64,000 nucleotides of DNA, from NCBI RefSeq assembly GCF_964065165.1, contig NZ_OZ061549.1, positions 1,488,001 to 1,552,000 on the forward strand. Reading direction: 5' to 3'. Source of the DNA: Levilactobacillus yonginensis (GTDB lineage Bacteria > Bacillota > Bacilli > Lactobacillales > Lactobacillaceae). The translations under genes and the position numbers were made by a program. Below are positions 7,930 through 17,160 of this stretch, one piece after another; the first letter of the stretch is position 1; the number at the start of each line of letters is the position of its first letter. The notes beneath the pieces were generated by a model. It was not told the DNA's origin and searched no databases. It saw only the letters and a program-made list of their open reading frames with translations.

Positions 7930-9020
7930 GACGAATTGTCAAACCAAGCGCAACACTTTATCAAATAAAATTTCTTCCGGGGTACGATAGTCTAAAACTC
8001 TTTTAGGTCGTCGATTTAGCCGATTCTGGCACTTCAAAACTTCCTCTAGGTTGTGACCGTTGAGGCTTTTCCCTTTAGGAAAATATTCTCGAATTAACCC
8101 ATTGGTATTTTCATTGGTTCCACGTTGTTCTGGCGAATATGGATCCGGCCAGTAAATGGTCACTTGTAACTCATCGCGAATATCTGCTAGTTGTAAGAAT
8201 TCAGTTCCGTGGTCCGGCGTAATTGAGTGGATAAATTCCTTAGGAACACGGCTAAACATGGCCAATAGAGCCTCGTTTATTGACTCAGAATTCTTACGCA
8301 ATGCCTTAGTAATCAAGGTATATCGTGTTTTACGATCAACGGCAGTCACTAGAACTTCTTCACCAACTTTTCCTTGAACTGTGTCGAGTTCCCAATCCCC
8401 GATGCGACGACGTTCATTAATGAACGTCGTCGCTCATGGATGGAAATGTAGTCTACCTTAGGTTCACGATGTTTACGGTCACCTGGACGATGCCGTTGGC
8501 GACCTCGGTGTCTTAACTTGCGCCGAATACCAGTATCTCCATGAGAAGTAAAAGATTGGTTGAGGTTATGTTGCTCAATGTGGCGGTAGATAGTATTGTA
8601 GCTAACAAACGTTTAGCCCTCTAATTTCAGACGATTGGCGATCTGTTGTGGGGACCATTGGCGTTCCCTGATTAAATAGGCAATTCTTGAACACAGTTGA
8701 GGTAGCTGATCAAGAAGTCGGGGTTTGTGGCTATTTCGGCGTCGTTTTCGATAATCCTTTTGAGCCTCAGATGGTGAATAGTGCCCATTCAAACGACCTA
8801 ATTCTCTCGAAATTGAACTAGGTGAACGCCGTAACTTCAAGGCAATCCCACGAATTGATAATCCTTTAGCCGAAAGTTCTAGAATACTTTCTCGTTCATT
8901 TATAGTAAGATGGTGATAGCTCATAGCGAGTACTCCTTTGCTTTTCTTGGTCGTTAAGTAATTGTACCCGCTATGGGTTTTTTTATTCAATTAATGTTGC
9001 ACTTCAATTGTAAATTCGTC
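7930..9020 (-). mobile_element. Decayed IS30-family insertion sequence
   Basis: Imperfect terminal inverted repeats of about 25 bp: GACGAATTGTCAAACCAAGC at the left, and a right end that on the minus strand reads GACGAATTTACAATTGAAGT. The same ends bound the intact element at 22644-23765. A GT on each flank could be a 2-bp target duplication. The transposase inside is broken. Confidence 0.88.
7939..8924 (-). pseudogene. IS30-family transposase, inactivated
   Basis: Starts at ATG 8924 (SYHHLTINERES, helix-turn-helix) but has an in-frame TAA at 8613-8615, after KLEG. The frame resumes (TFVSYNTIYRHIE) and then shifts near 8404-8433, where the DNA is a perfect 30-bp palindrome. The catalytic part continues in a new frame (WELDTVQG, then TPDHGTEF and NTNGLIREYFPKG). 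DDE residues remain recognisable, so this is a recent loss. The expected full product is about 330 residues. Confidence 0.9.
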
Positions 9021-9073
9021 GTAGCAAAAAAGAGCCCAGGTTTTACCCCAGACTCTCCGTGATTAATCTGCAT

Positions 9074-10075
9074 TTAAGCGGTCCACCCAAAGTAAACCGG
9101 AATATCAATCTCGCCCTTCGGTGAAATCGTTCCCTTGTAAGTGGTCCCATTGATGTCAAACGCAGCGACTAACTTAAAGCTCAAGGTGGCTACCGGCGCA
9201 ATTGACTTGGTGCTTAGCACCTTGCCAGTGGCACTCCGCGTCGTTTCCTTGACTGCCTTACCATTCTGATAATCGTAAATCATCGTTTGGCTGTTTTGTT
9301 GTAGCAGTACGACTCGCTGAATTTGCCCATTGGTCGTCGCAATACCAATCTTGATGTGCGCCGCCTTATCCAACGTGGCCACCTTAGTGGTTGCCGTCGT
9401 GGCATTGCGGTTGAGCTCGCGCGTCATGATGTTCGGGTACGTCCCCTTGACCACAGCGCTCTTCGGTAACCAGCCAATTGCCTTACCAGCGGCCGTCTCG
9501 AAGTATAGGTACTGCTTCTTACTGGTCGTGGTCAGTGACTGAATGGCGTAGAGCGTCCGGTAACCGTACGTGGTACCGTAATGATTGGCCGCCGTCGTGC
9601 CGAGTGACTTGGCCGGCATGTCCCAGAAATCATGGGTCGTGGTTGGCGTCCAGTAGGCCGTCTTCTTGACCGACTTCATCTGACTGATCTGTTGGTGAAA
9701 TTTCAGCTTGCTCAGTGCCACGTAACCGCCCACCAATTTGGACTTCTTGGTGGCTGTCGATCCAACAATCGTCCCGTGCGGCAGCTTCTTAGCCGTGACT
9801 TTGGCCAACCGCACGTAACGCTTGCCTTTGACCGTCATGACCTTATCCACCGTCCACTGCTTCGTCCGACTACGTTCGGTCCCCAAAACGGTGCTGTGCT
9901 TATAAGCCGCGCGTGGATAGCTGTACACCTTCGTGCCAGTCGACTTAAACGTAAAAATCCGATGCTGCGGGTAGGCTGGTAATGTCACTTTTTTGGCGGC
10001 GCTGGCCGTCGTTAAGCCACCCCAAAATACCAGTCCCAAAGATCCCGCTAAAATGAATTTAACCCATTTAGTCAT
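9074..10075 (-). CDS. Secreted protein with SH3-like/GW-like modules, unknown function
   Basis: 333 residues with a clear signal peptide (KFILAGSLGLVFWGGLTTASA). The mature part is basic and rich in Thr, Lys and Tyr. Segments such as GTKVYSYPRAAY..GKRYVRLAK, TAYWTPTTTHDFWDMP and YLYFETAAGKAIGWLPKSA resemble the SH3b/GW modules lactobacilli use for non-covalent wall attachment. The C-terminal 100 residues look like a beta-sandwich. The ATG follows a TAGGAGGTAAT ribosome site. No catalytic motif was seen. A wall-bound surface protein is the likeliest role; function is not recognised. Confidence 0.7.
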   Translation of the reverse strand: MTKWVKFILAGSLGLVFWGGLTTASAAKKVTLPAYPQHRIFTFKSTGTKVYSYPRAAYKHSTVLGTERSRTKQWTVDKVMTVKGKRYVRLAKVTAKKLPHGTIVGSTATKKSKLVGGYVALSKLKFHQQISQMKSVKKTAYWTPTTTHDFWDMPAKSLGTTAANHYGTTYGYRTLYAIQSLTTTSKKQYLYFETAAGKAIGWLPKSAVVKGTYPNIMTRELNRNATTATTKVATLDKAAHIKIGIATTNGQIQRVVLLQQNSQTMIYDYQNGKAVKETTRSATGKVLSTKSIAPVATLSFKLVAAFDINGTTYKGTISPKGEIDIPVYFGWTA

Positions 10076-10144
10076 GATTACCTCCTAGTCATCACTCAAC
10101 CTGTGCTTACTCTCCAAGATTAACATGCTAAACTTAACATTACA

Positions 10145-11566
10145 TTAGAGGTTTTGACCCTTTTCCCAAACCGTCTTAGATAACAAGAGGCCGTGCTTAA
10201 CCAGATCATCAAACAATTGGTGCGTCCGCTTAGAGACTTCACCAGCCGTTTCCAAATTGCTCTTAGTCAAGAACTCAGTCGTGTCACCACTAACAGCTTC
10301 ATCAGTTGCCGCAACCCGTTGCCGACCATAGGATTGGCACCCTTCGCGGAAGGCGTTAACTGCTTCAACGTATTCATGGAAGTGGGGCTCAATGATAACA
10401 GAGAGCGTCTTGTTAAGCCAGTAAACGTTCTCGACATCGACCGCCGTCGTTGTATTTTTGTAATCTTCCGGCGTGTCGTTGATGTTCGTAAAGAATGGCA
10501 CGTATGGTGCGTAGGCGAAGAAGCCCATGGCAATCCATTGAATGGCTGCCCGGTCGGCTGGAACATCGTTTCTGATTTGGAGAATCGATGAGCATTGGTT
10601 CCGGTCCATCGCGATTGGCCGGAATTTCTTCTGGTCATCGGCTGAACCAGAGGCAAAGGTTCCAAATGGATCATACTTCGTCCCGTTGTAGTGGGAAGAC
10701 AGGAAGAATTGCACGTCTTCGATGGCAATCTTCTTGGCTGGCTTCCGCGTGAATGGCATGTCTTGGTCAGTTGGCTGTTGATCCTTGATTTCAGGATTGA
10801 ACAGGCTTTGGCCGTACCAAGTCCGTGGCGTGTTGTAGTACGCGTCATCCTCGCCGTGAGTTCCGAAGATTTCACGGAAGTTAAACGTGTCTGGATTAGG
10901 ATTCAAATGATTCTTTTTAACAAAGTCGACCAGGTCCGTGGCCACTAAAAAGTTGTCGGGATCGTTGAGATCAACTTCTTGCATCAGCGTCTGGTTAGGT
11001 GCAATGGCGTAGGTATCTTCTGGTAAGCGCATCGCCGCCCAGTGATGACCACCGGCCGTTTCCAGGTACCAGATTTCGTCATTGTCGTTGAAGGCAATAC
11101 TGTTGCTTTCACCGGTCCCGTATTTTTCTAGCAAGGCACCCAAGCGTTGGGCCCCTTCCTTAGCAGTCTTGATGTATGGCAAAACTAAGGTAACCATGGC
11201 TTCTTCGTTGATACCATCGTTCACCAATGGGTCGTAGCCCAAGACACGGGCGTTCGTTGCGGTGGTTTCGGTCGCACTCATACCAACATTTAATTCATTG
11301 ATACCAGCTTCTTCGTATTGACCATCACTCTGGTCGGCCTGAGGCGTCCCCGTATAGCGGTAGGCGTGGTCGGGTAACGGTACATTTACGCCGGTAACGA
11401 TCGACGTAAAGGATTCCTGCGATTGGTCCATTGCTGGGTGGACCACAAACTTGATTGGGTTGACTGGACCGTAACCATCTTCGTTACGTGCCACAATCGT
11501 TGAACCGTCCATACTGGCGGCCTTTCCCACTAAAATCTCTGTACAATCGGAACTCTTCTTCAACAT
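10145..11566 (-). CDS. pepD: C69-family dipeptidase (PepD type)
   Basis: 473-residue Ntn-hydrolase of peptidase family C69. The candidate nucleophile is Cys8 in the N-terminal SSDCTEILVGKAASMDGST, and the typical VARNEDGYGPVNP and YDPFG elements follow. LAB PepDA enzymes of about 470 residues cleave dipeptides of broad specificity in the cytoplasm; length matches. A GGGGGCGG lies upstream of the ATG. It is monocistronic. Subfamily (PepDA or PepDB) is not resolved. Confidence 0.92.
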   Translation of the reverse strand: MLKKSSDCTEILVGKAASMDGSTIVARNEDGYGPVNPIKFVVHPAMDQSQESFTSIVTGVNVPLPDHAYRYTGTPQADQSDGQYEEAGINELNVGMSATETTATNARVLGYDPLVNDGINEEAMVTLVLPYIKTAKEGAQRLGALLEKYGTGESNSIAFNDNDEIWYLETAGGHHWAAMRLPEDTYAIAPNQTLMQEVDLNDPDNFLVATDLVDFVKKNHLNPNPDTFNFREIFGTHGEDDAYYNTPRTWYGQSLFNPEIKDQQPTDQDMPFTRKPAKKIAIEDVQFFLSSHYNGTKYDPFGTFASGSADDQKKFRPIAMDRNQCSSILQIRNDVPADRAAIQWIAMGFFAYAPYVPFFTNINDTPEDYKNTTTAVDVENVYWLNKTLSVIIEPHFHEYVEAVNAFREGCQSYGRQRVAATDEAVSGDTTEFLTKSNLETAGEVSKRTHQLFDDLVKHGLLLSKTVWEKGQNL

Positions 11567-11725
11567 TATTGTGTTCCGCCCCCTTTATTCCTTAAGTATA
11601 AGATTATCAGGTGCTAAGGGCCACCCATTTTTAACATTTTGACGTTTTAATTATTTCAGATGAGAATATTTGGTTGTCGAGGATACTGGTAAAGTGACTA
11701 GGACTAGGACCAGCATTAGCCAAAT

Positions 11726-11918
11726 TGCCGCTTCCGGTTGTCAGGGTGGGCGTCTGCTGTGGGGACCGCTTTCGGCCTGAAAAGCGGTCCTCCAGCTCGA
11801 CTTGAAGCTTCGCACAGCCCACGAATCTTCAAGCTCGTCCCGTGGCCTAGACTCGGTCAGCCCACCGAGTTAACGCCACCAACACAGCCGTCACCCGCCC
11901 TGACAACCTCCAGCTACG
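11726..11918 (-). repeat. Cloverleaf intergenic repeat, copy D
   Basis: Arms GGTTGTCAGGGTGGGCG and CACCCGCCCTGACAACC pair. Internal hairpins are GGACCGCTTT/AAAGCGGTCC, ACTTGAAG/CTTCAAG and GACTCGGT/ACCGAGTT. The pepD to ATPase gap (11567-12617) holds only this copy and a duplicated block carrying copies E and F. Confidence 0.85.
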
Positions 11919-12134
11919 TTGGCTCACTGAAAGCACATTAACGTTCACTATGTCATAGTCATCATCAACGTTGACTAAATCACAACTGATAGGCCGACAT
12001 CTTAAAATAGCAACCGACATTCTTCAACAAAAAAACCGGCCATTCCCAATTAAGGAAATGGACGGCTATCGTTTACAAACTTTCAGTGAGACAAGAAACC
12101 ACACCGTTACCCGTAGCCAACCAACCGACGATTT

Positions 12135-12316
12135 GAGCCGGAGGCAGCTAGGGGGTGCGCAGTGTCGAGCCACTTAGTCAGCGTTTTTAGCTGGCTTAGT
12201 GGCTGGGTCGTCTTTGGGCATTCGCGGGTTAGGCGAAGGGCCAAGGCGCCCCGGGAGACCGCTCTTTGGCTCCCGGGGGTCGTCGCCCCACAGCACAACT
12301 CCTAGCTACCGCAGGT
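12135..12316 (+). repeat. Cloverleaf intergenic repeat, copy E
   Basis: Arms contain AGCTAGG/CCTAGCT. Internal hairpins are GCCACTTAGTCAGC/GCTGGCTTAGTGGC, a TCGTCTTTGGGC/GCCAAGGCG element and GGGAGACCG..GGCTCCC. It ends in the conserved CCCCACAGC. Confidence 0.8.
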
Positions 12317-12430
12317 GATAACAAAAAAAACCGTCCACTCCCAAACTGAGGAAATGAACAGCTATCGTTTACAAACTTTCAGTGGAACAAGAGACCACAC
12401 CGTTACCCGTAGCCACCCAACCAACTATTT

Positions 12431-12611
12431 GAGCCGGAGGCAGCTAGAGGTTGCGCAGTGTCGAGCCACTTAGTCAGCGTTTTTTGCTGGCTTAGTGGCT
12501 GGGTCGTCCTTGGGCATTCGCGAGTTAAGCGAAGGACCAAGGCGCCGCGGGAGACCGCTCTTTGGCTCCCGGGGGTCGCCCCACAGCGCAACCCCTAGCT
12601 GCCGCAGGCGG
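12431..12611 (+). repeat. Cloverleaf intergenic repeat, copy F
   Basis: Nearly identical to copy E. Arms GGCAGCTAGAGGTTGCGC and GCGCAACCCCTAGCTGCC pair at 17 of 18 positions. It ends 7 bp before the ATPase stop codon, so it lies in the 3' region of that transcript, where it could act as a 3' structure. Confidence 0.82.
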
Positions 12612-12617
12612 CCAAGA

Positions 12618-15371
12618 TCAACGACCGATCTGTTGCTCACGCGTAACAGTGGTGGCATCGATGCGATGACGGATCCATTTGGCTAATTCAGTCACCAACA
12701 AGACCACGATTCCAGCAACGATTGGAATCCCCCAACCATAGTGAAAGTTCACGCTAGTGGTATGGAAGACGCCCTGCATGGCTGGCCAATAAATAATCAT
12801 GGCCTGGAGCGCCATCAAAATCGCCACGATAACGAAGCTCATCTTGTTGCGGAAGAAGTACTTGGAGAAGACGGGGTGGTCATTTTGCAGGTTGAAGAGG
12901 TAGAAGACCTTCCCGAAGATAATCACGTTCAGCGTCATGGTACTCCCAATCACCGCAGACAGCCCCTGGCCCGTCAACAAGTCGTAGGCAAAGATTCCCA
13001 GTCCGGAAATCAACAACGACACGTAAGTCACCTCAAACATGTCGAGCTTAGAAAGAATTCCCTGCTTAACATCCCGTGGTCCCCGCTTCATAATGCCACT
13101 CTCAGCCGGTTCGAAGATAAACGCAAACTGAATCGTCAAGGCAGATACCATGTTGATCCACAACAATTGGGTTGGGAACAGTGGCAACTCTTGATCCATC
13201 AGAATACTCATAACCACGATTAGACCTTCAGCAAAGCTGGTTGGTAACAGAAAGCGGATCGTTTTCCGAATGTTATCAAAGACGTGGCGACCTTCACGGA
13301 CCGCCCCCAGAATCGAGGTAAAGTCGTCATCGGCCAGCACCATATCGGCGGAGTCCTTAGCAACGTCGGTTCCCCGAATCCCCATGGCAACCCCAATATC
13401 AGCCTGTTTCAGAGCGGGGGCATCATTGACCCCATCACCGGTCATCGAAACCACGTGGCCGCGGGCCTGTTGGGCCTTCACGATCCGTAGTTTATCCGCC
13501 GGTGTAGTTCGGGCAAAGACGGTGTACTTATCAATCTGACTAGCCAATTGTTCGTCGGTCATTTCAGCCAGCTCAGGACCGGTAATGGCCCGCGCCTGCT
13601 CAGATAAATTCAGCTGCCGGGCAATCGCCGCGGCCGTTTCGGGGTCATCCCCGGTAATCATCTTCACCTTGATCCCCGCGTACCGCAATTGTCGAACGGC
13701 GTCGGCCACACCGGGACGTGGTGGATCAATGATACCGGCCATCCCAGCTAGGTGGAAGTTCTGACCAATGACTAGGTCATCCACCTCAGTCGCATCGGCG
13801 GCCACTGGTTGGTAACCTAACGCCACAACTCGTTTACCCTGGCGTGTTAGCTGTGACAAACGCTCTTGCCAAGCCGCTTCATCCACGGTTTCACCCTGAG
13901 TCAGCATAAGCTGAGTCAAGGTTTGTGGGGCCCCTTTGACTAACAGATAACGTTGGCCGTTATGATCCACCAACCGTGCCGAGTAACGAATGGCCGAGTC
14001 AAAGGGTCGGGAATCAATTTCTTGCGGAGCTGGGTCAGCGCCCACCAACTTATGATACAGGGCCGTTAACGCCCCGTCGGTTGGTTCACCGGTCAGAATC
14101 CACTGTCCGTCTTCCTCATGGAATTCGGCATCGGAGGTTTGCCCAGCAATTTGGACCAACCATTCCAAGTCGGTATCCTGACGCCAGTTGACGTCTTGAC
14201 CTTCATCATTTTGTACCTGACCAGTCGCGTCGTAACCCACTCCGGAAACGGTGTAGGTGTCTTGCGCCGTCAAAATATCCGTTACAGTCATTTCGTTCTT
14301 GGTCAGGGTTCCCGTTTTATCAGTATTCACAATGTCGACGGCCCCCAGTGTTTCTACGGCGGGCAGCGTCTTCACAATCACATTTTGTTTCGTCATTGCC
14401 TGGGTTCCCATGGCTAACACGACGGACGTGCTGGCGGGCAATCCTTCTGGCATCGACCCCACGACCATCGTGATAACGGCAATCAGTAAGGTTGGTAAGC
14501 TGTACACGTGGGTAATCATCCCCAGGATAAACAGCAAGACTGCCGCAATTAAAATGGCAACGGATAACCCTAAACCTAAACTATTGAGGTTTTTCATCAA
14601 CGGCGTGGTCTGTTGCTTAACTTCAGCAACGTTTTGCTGGATATGACCAATTTCAGTTTGGGCACCCGTCACGGTCACGATTCTCCGACCAGAACCATTT
14701 GTCACGGCGGTGGAGGCAAACGCTTGATTTGTTCGTTCGGCCAATGCCAGATTGGCCACATTCAAGGGGTCTTCACCCTTTTCAACTGAATCGGTCTCAC
14801 CGGTCAAGGCAGACTCTTGGATCTTTAAGTTATCCGCGTCAATCAGTCGGAGGTCGGCGGGAACGGTGTCCCCCGCTTCCAACTGAACGATGTCTCCGGT
14901 CACCAGCTCACGTGCTGGTAACGTAATTTTCTGGCCGTCACGAATGACGACGGCCTCGGAGACCAGTAGTGCCTTGATTCGGTCCAGAGCGTTATCCGCT
15001 GACCGTTCCTGGAAATAGCCAATAAAGGCGTTCGCGACGATGACGAGTCCGATAACAATTGAATCGGAATAGTGATGCATGAAGAAAGTCATCAGTGCAG
15101 CTGCTGCTAAAATGTAGATGATGGAGTTGTTAAACTGCTTCAAGAAGCGTAAAAGATTGGATTGCTTCTTGGCAGTCAACTCGTTGGGGCCGTTAGCTTT
15201 CAGCCGTTTCTGGGCTTCAGCGGTGCTCAGTCCCTCGTCTTCATTCGTGGCAAATTCAACAAGTAAGGACTCAGTCGAACGCTGCCATAGTGGCGGCTGC
15301 TGGCTGGGTCCAGGGTCAGTGGTTTCTGCTTCTGTGTTGGTTGATGCTGTTACTTCTGGGTCTTGTGCCAT
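12618..15371 (-). CDS. P-type cation-transporting ATPase (PacL/PMR1-like, probable Ca2+)
   Basis: 917-residue P2-type ATPase. It starts with an acidic Ser/Thr tail and the cation_ATPase_N domain (LLVEFATNEDEGLSTAEAQ). Then come TGETDSVEKG (actuator), VVGSMPEGLPA in M4 (a PEGL cation site typical of Ca2+ or Mn2+ pumps), NTDKTGTLTKNEM (phosphorylated Asp) and TGDGVNDAPALKQADIG. The C-terminal cation_ATPase_C part has paired helices (LLWINMVSALTIQ). It would export calcium or manganese from the cytoplasm; the ion is inferred. A GGAAG precedes the ATG. Repeat F abuts its 3' end. Confidence 0.9.
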   Translation of the reverse strand: MAQDPEVTASTNTEAETTDPGPSQQPPLWQRSTESLLVEFATNEDEGLSTAEAQKRLKANGPNELTAKKQSNLLRFLKQFNNSIIYILAAAALMTFFMHHYSDSIVIGLVIVANAFIGYFQERSADNALDRIKALLVSEAVVIRDGQKITLPARELVTGDIVQLEAGDTVPADLRLIDADNLKIQESALTGETDSVEKGEDPLNVANLALAERTNQAFASTAVTNGSGRRIVTVTGAQTEIGHIQQNVAEVKQQTTPLMKNLNSLGLGLSVAILIAAVLLFILGMITHVYSLPTLLIAVITMVVGSMPEGLPASTSVVLAMGTQAMTKQNVIVKTLPAVETLGAVDIVNTDKTGTLTKNEMTVTDILTAQDTYTVSGVGYDATGQVQNDEGQDVNWRQDTDLEWLVQIAGQTSDAEFHEEDGQWILTGEPTDGALTALYHKLVGADPAPQEIDSRPFDSAIRYSARLVDHNGQRYLLVKGAPQTLTQLMLTQGETVDEAAWQERLSQLTRQGKRVVALGYQPVAADATEVDDLVIGQNFHLAGMAGIIDPPRPGVADAVRQLRYAGIKVKMITGDDPETAAAIARQLNLSEQARAITGPELAEMTDEQLASQIDKYTVFARTTPADKLRIVKAQQARGHVVSMTGDGVNDAPALKQADIGVAMGIRGTDVAKDSADMVLADDDFTSILGAVREGRHVFDNIRKTIRFLLPTSFAEGLIVVMSILMDQELPLFPTQLLWINMVSALTIQFAFIFEPAESGIMKRGPRDVKQGILSKLDMFEVTYVSLLISGLGIFAYDLLTGQGLSAVIGSTMTLNVIIFGKVFYLFNLQNDHPVFSKYFFRNKMSFVIVAILMALQAMIIYWPAMQGVFHTTSVNFHYGWGIPIVAGIVVLLVTELAKWIRHRIDATTVTREQQIGR

Positions 15372-15722
15372 GTAATAAGGTCTTCCTTTCTATCTGTGAA
15401 AACGTCTGATTAGCGGTCGGGAATTGGGTATGCAGCGTACGGTTGGTGCAAGGCGTCCACCTCCATGTCATCTTTTTTAAGTTAATTAATTCTACCAACT
15501 TTCCAGGAAAATTGCACTTCATTAGAAGTTTTGCAACATAACTTTAATAATAGGGTGAATGGCTAACGGTTACAACTAAACGAAATCCTGTAATTCTGCC
15601 GCTAACTTGGTTAAGATGAAGGTGGTGCTGCCCACTTAAACTGGTCGGCTCTAATTTTCTAGTGACAATGAATCACCGCAGATACATAACACATTAACTA
15701 ATCAACTCAAAGGATGACCATA
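15372..15722. other. Divergent intergenic region, no further feature
   Basis: About 350 bp between the cation ATPase (minus) and the MDR oxidoreductase (plus). AT-rich, expected to hold both promoters. I see no repeat, RNA gene or convincing operator. Confidence 0.5.
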
Positions 15723-16697
15723 ATGAAAGCTTGGACAATTACAGGACCCGGTCCCCATTCTCTAGAAGAACTCCAGTTACAAGAAATCCCGGAACCCCTA
15801 CCAGCCGCCGATGAAATCAAGGTACGGGTCCGGGCTGTAGGCCTCAACCCCGCCGATTACAAAGTCATTGAAAGTGGTTCCTGGGACGACCCCCACGTTA
15901 TTGGCTTAGACGTGGCGGGTGAAGTCGTCGCTATTGGTAATAATGTCAGTGACTGGTCAGTAGGTAAGCGGGTGATGTACCATGGTGACCTCCGCCGTAA
16001 CGGCAGTCTGGCCGAATTCACGGTGACCACACACCTCAGCGCTGCGCCCATTCCTGACAGCGTCAGCTTTGAACAAGCGGCCGCTAGCCTCTGTGGCACG
16101 CTGACGGCCTACCAAGCGTTCTATCGCAAGGCCAACCTATCCGAGCTCCCAACCGTCTTGATCCATGCAGGTGGCGGGTCCGTAGGATTAGCCGCCCTCC
16201 AGTTTGCTCGCAACCTGCATTTACCCACGATTACCACGGTCTCTGCACGCAAACGGCCATTGGTGGAACGGGTCGGGGCCGGCACCATTATTGATTATCA
16301 CCAAGCAGACGTTACCCAGGCCGTGATGAAGGCCACAGCTGGTCGGGGCGTGGGTCTCAGCATCAATCCGATTGGCGGGGAGTCACTGGCAGCCGACGTG
16401 AACCGTATGGCTTACAACGGTCAAATCATCGCCATTGGTGACGGCATGCCCGATCACCTGAACCTGAATACCAAGGCCCTGAGCATCGCCCGGTGCGCTC
16501 TCGGTGGCGTCTATCGTTCTGAGAATCCGACCGAAATTGCCGACCTAGGTCTAATGGCCGGCGTGGTCGGCCAAAAACTGGCTGCCGGTGAATTTGACCC
16601 AGTGATTGACCGCGTTTTACCATTTAATCAGGCGGCCACGGGGCTGAAGCTCCTCAAACACGATGAAAATTTAGGAAAGTTAGTCGTTCGGGTTTAA
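15723..16697 (+). CDS. Zinc-type alcohol dehydrogenase-like / quinone oxidoreductase (MDR)
   Basis: 324-residue medium-chain dehydrogenase/reductase. The N-terminal GroES-like half (MKAWTITGPGPHSLEELQL, VRAVGLNPADYKV, GLDVAGEVVAIG) is followed by a Rossmann half with HAGGGSVGLAALQFA as nucleotide motif. The zinc-ligand cysteines of true alcohol dehydrogenases are absent, so an NADPH-dependent quinone or enone reductase is more likely. The start at 15723 is chosen because AAAGGATG sits 8 nt before it; the ATG at 15714 overlaps that ribosome site. Substrate unknown. Confidence 0.85.
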   Translation: MKAWTITGPGPHSLEELQLQEIPEPLPAADEIKVRVRAVGLNPADYKVIESGSWDDPHVIGLDVAGEVVAIGNNVSDWSVGKRVMYHGDLRRNGSLAEFTVTTHLSAAPIPDSVSFEQAAASLCGTLTAYQAFYRKANLSELPTVLIHAGGGSVGLAALQFARNLHLPTITTVSARKRPLVERVGAGTIIDYHQADVTQAVMKATAGRGVGLSINPIGGESLAADVNRMAYNGQIIAIGDGMPDHLNLNTKALSIARCALGGVYRSENPTEIADLGLMAGVVGQKLAAGEFDPVIDRVLPFNQAATGLKLLKHDENLGKLVVRV

Positions 16698-16819
16698 CCT
16701 AATCTGACATGTATGGAGGGCTTTAGCGTTGCCCCAACACCGATTTGTTTACAATATACACGTTCATTAAAACACTTCGTTAAAATTGTAATATTACAAA
16801 TTGCCAGAATTACCCGCAG

Positions 16820-17011
16820 GCCTTGATTTCTCTGTTATAGTAAAGATGTCGTAAAACAATTGCTTAACAAACTGACGACAAACTAAAGCTTTTTTGGTAA
16901 CAGTTGTCGAAGTACCCGGAAAATGCTTCGATACTGACTGTCCCCAATTAAATAGTTAACCTGATTGCATCAGACTAAATCCCAGTTCGATTCAATCAGG
17001 TTAATTTTTTT
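16820..17011 (+). ncRNA. Candidate small RNA ending in a strong terminator
   Basis: The 463-bp gap after the MDR gene has no ORF but shows a hairpin TCGAAG/CTTCGA and a long-stem terminator at 16956-17011 (TTAACCTGATTG/CAATCAGGTTAA, then seven T). That terminator lies about 260 bp past the MDR stop, far for a 3' end. A TATAGT occurs near 16838, but no good -35 was found. A small RNA is possible; a long 3' UTR is the alternative. Confidence 0.3.
16956..17011 (+). terminator. Intrinsic terminator
   Basis: Stem TTAACCTGATTG/CAATCAGGTTAA with a 25-nt loop, followed by a T7 run on the plus strand. Confidence 0.85.
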
Positions 17012-17091
17012 GCCCCAAAATTAGGTTGTGCACAATTAGCTTCCCAATCGGCAACAAGCCGAACATTCAATGAACACCATCACAAAAGGGT

Positions 17092-17153
17092 TTGGGACAA
17101 AAGTCTCAAACCCTTTTTGTGCTCCGAACGTAAATAGCCGAAACGTGCGACAA
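17092..17153. repeat. 62-bp repeat, copy 1 (includes a terminator hairpin)
   Basis: Identical at 61 of 62 positions to 22429-22490. It begins TTGGGACAAAAGTCTCAAAC and ends CGAAACGTGCGACAA. With the bases before it, the 5' part forms the stem AAAAGGGTTTG/CAAACCCTTTT (17084-17117), which can terminate the minus-strand gene that ends at 17161. Confidence 0.85.
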
Positions 17154-17160
17154 ATCTAGC

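Larger units (their letters stand above)
12027..12618. repeat. Tandem 296-bp duplication carrying repeat copies E and F
   Basis: Two direct copies with a period of 296 bp (about 12027-12322 and 12323-12618). Landmarks repeat at constant offset: ACAAACTTTCAGTG at 12075 and 12371, and GAGCCGGAGGCAGCTA at 12135 and 12431. Each unit carries one cloverleaf repeat plus about 100 bp of flank. The copies differ by scattered substitutions, so the duplication is not brand new. Confidence 0.85.

Noticed and set aside
11971..12591. Several 60-70-residue open frames on both strands
   Set aside because: They are copies of the same translated repeat units E and F in the tandem duplication, without ribosome sites.
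13270..14646. Long frames opposite the cation ATPase
   Set aside because: Antisense shadows produced by the codon bias of a confirmed gene.
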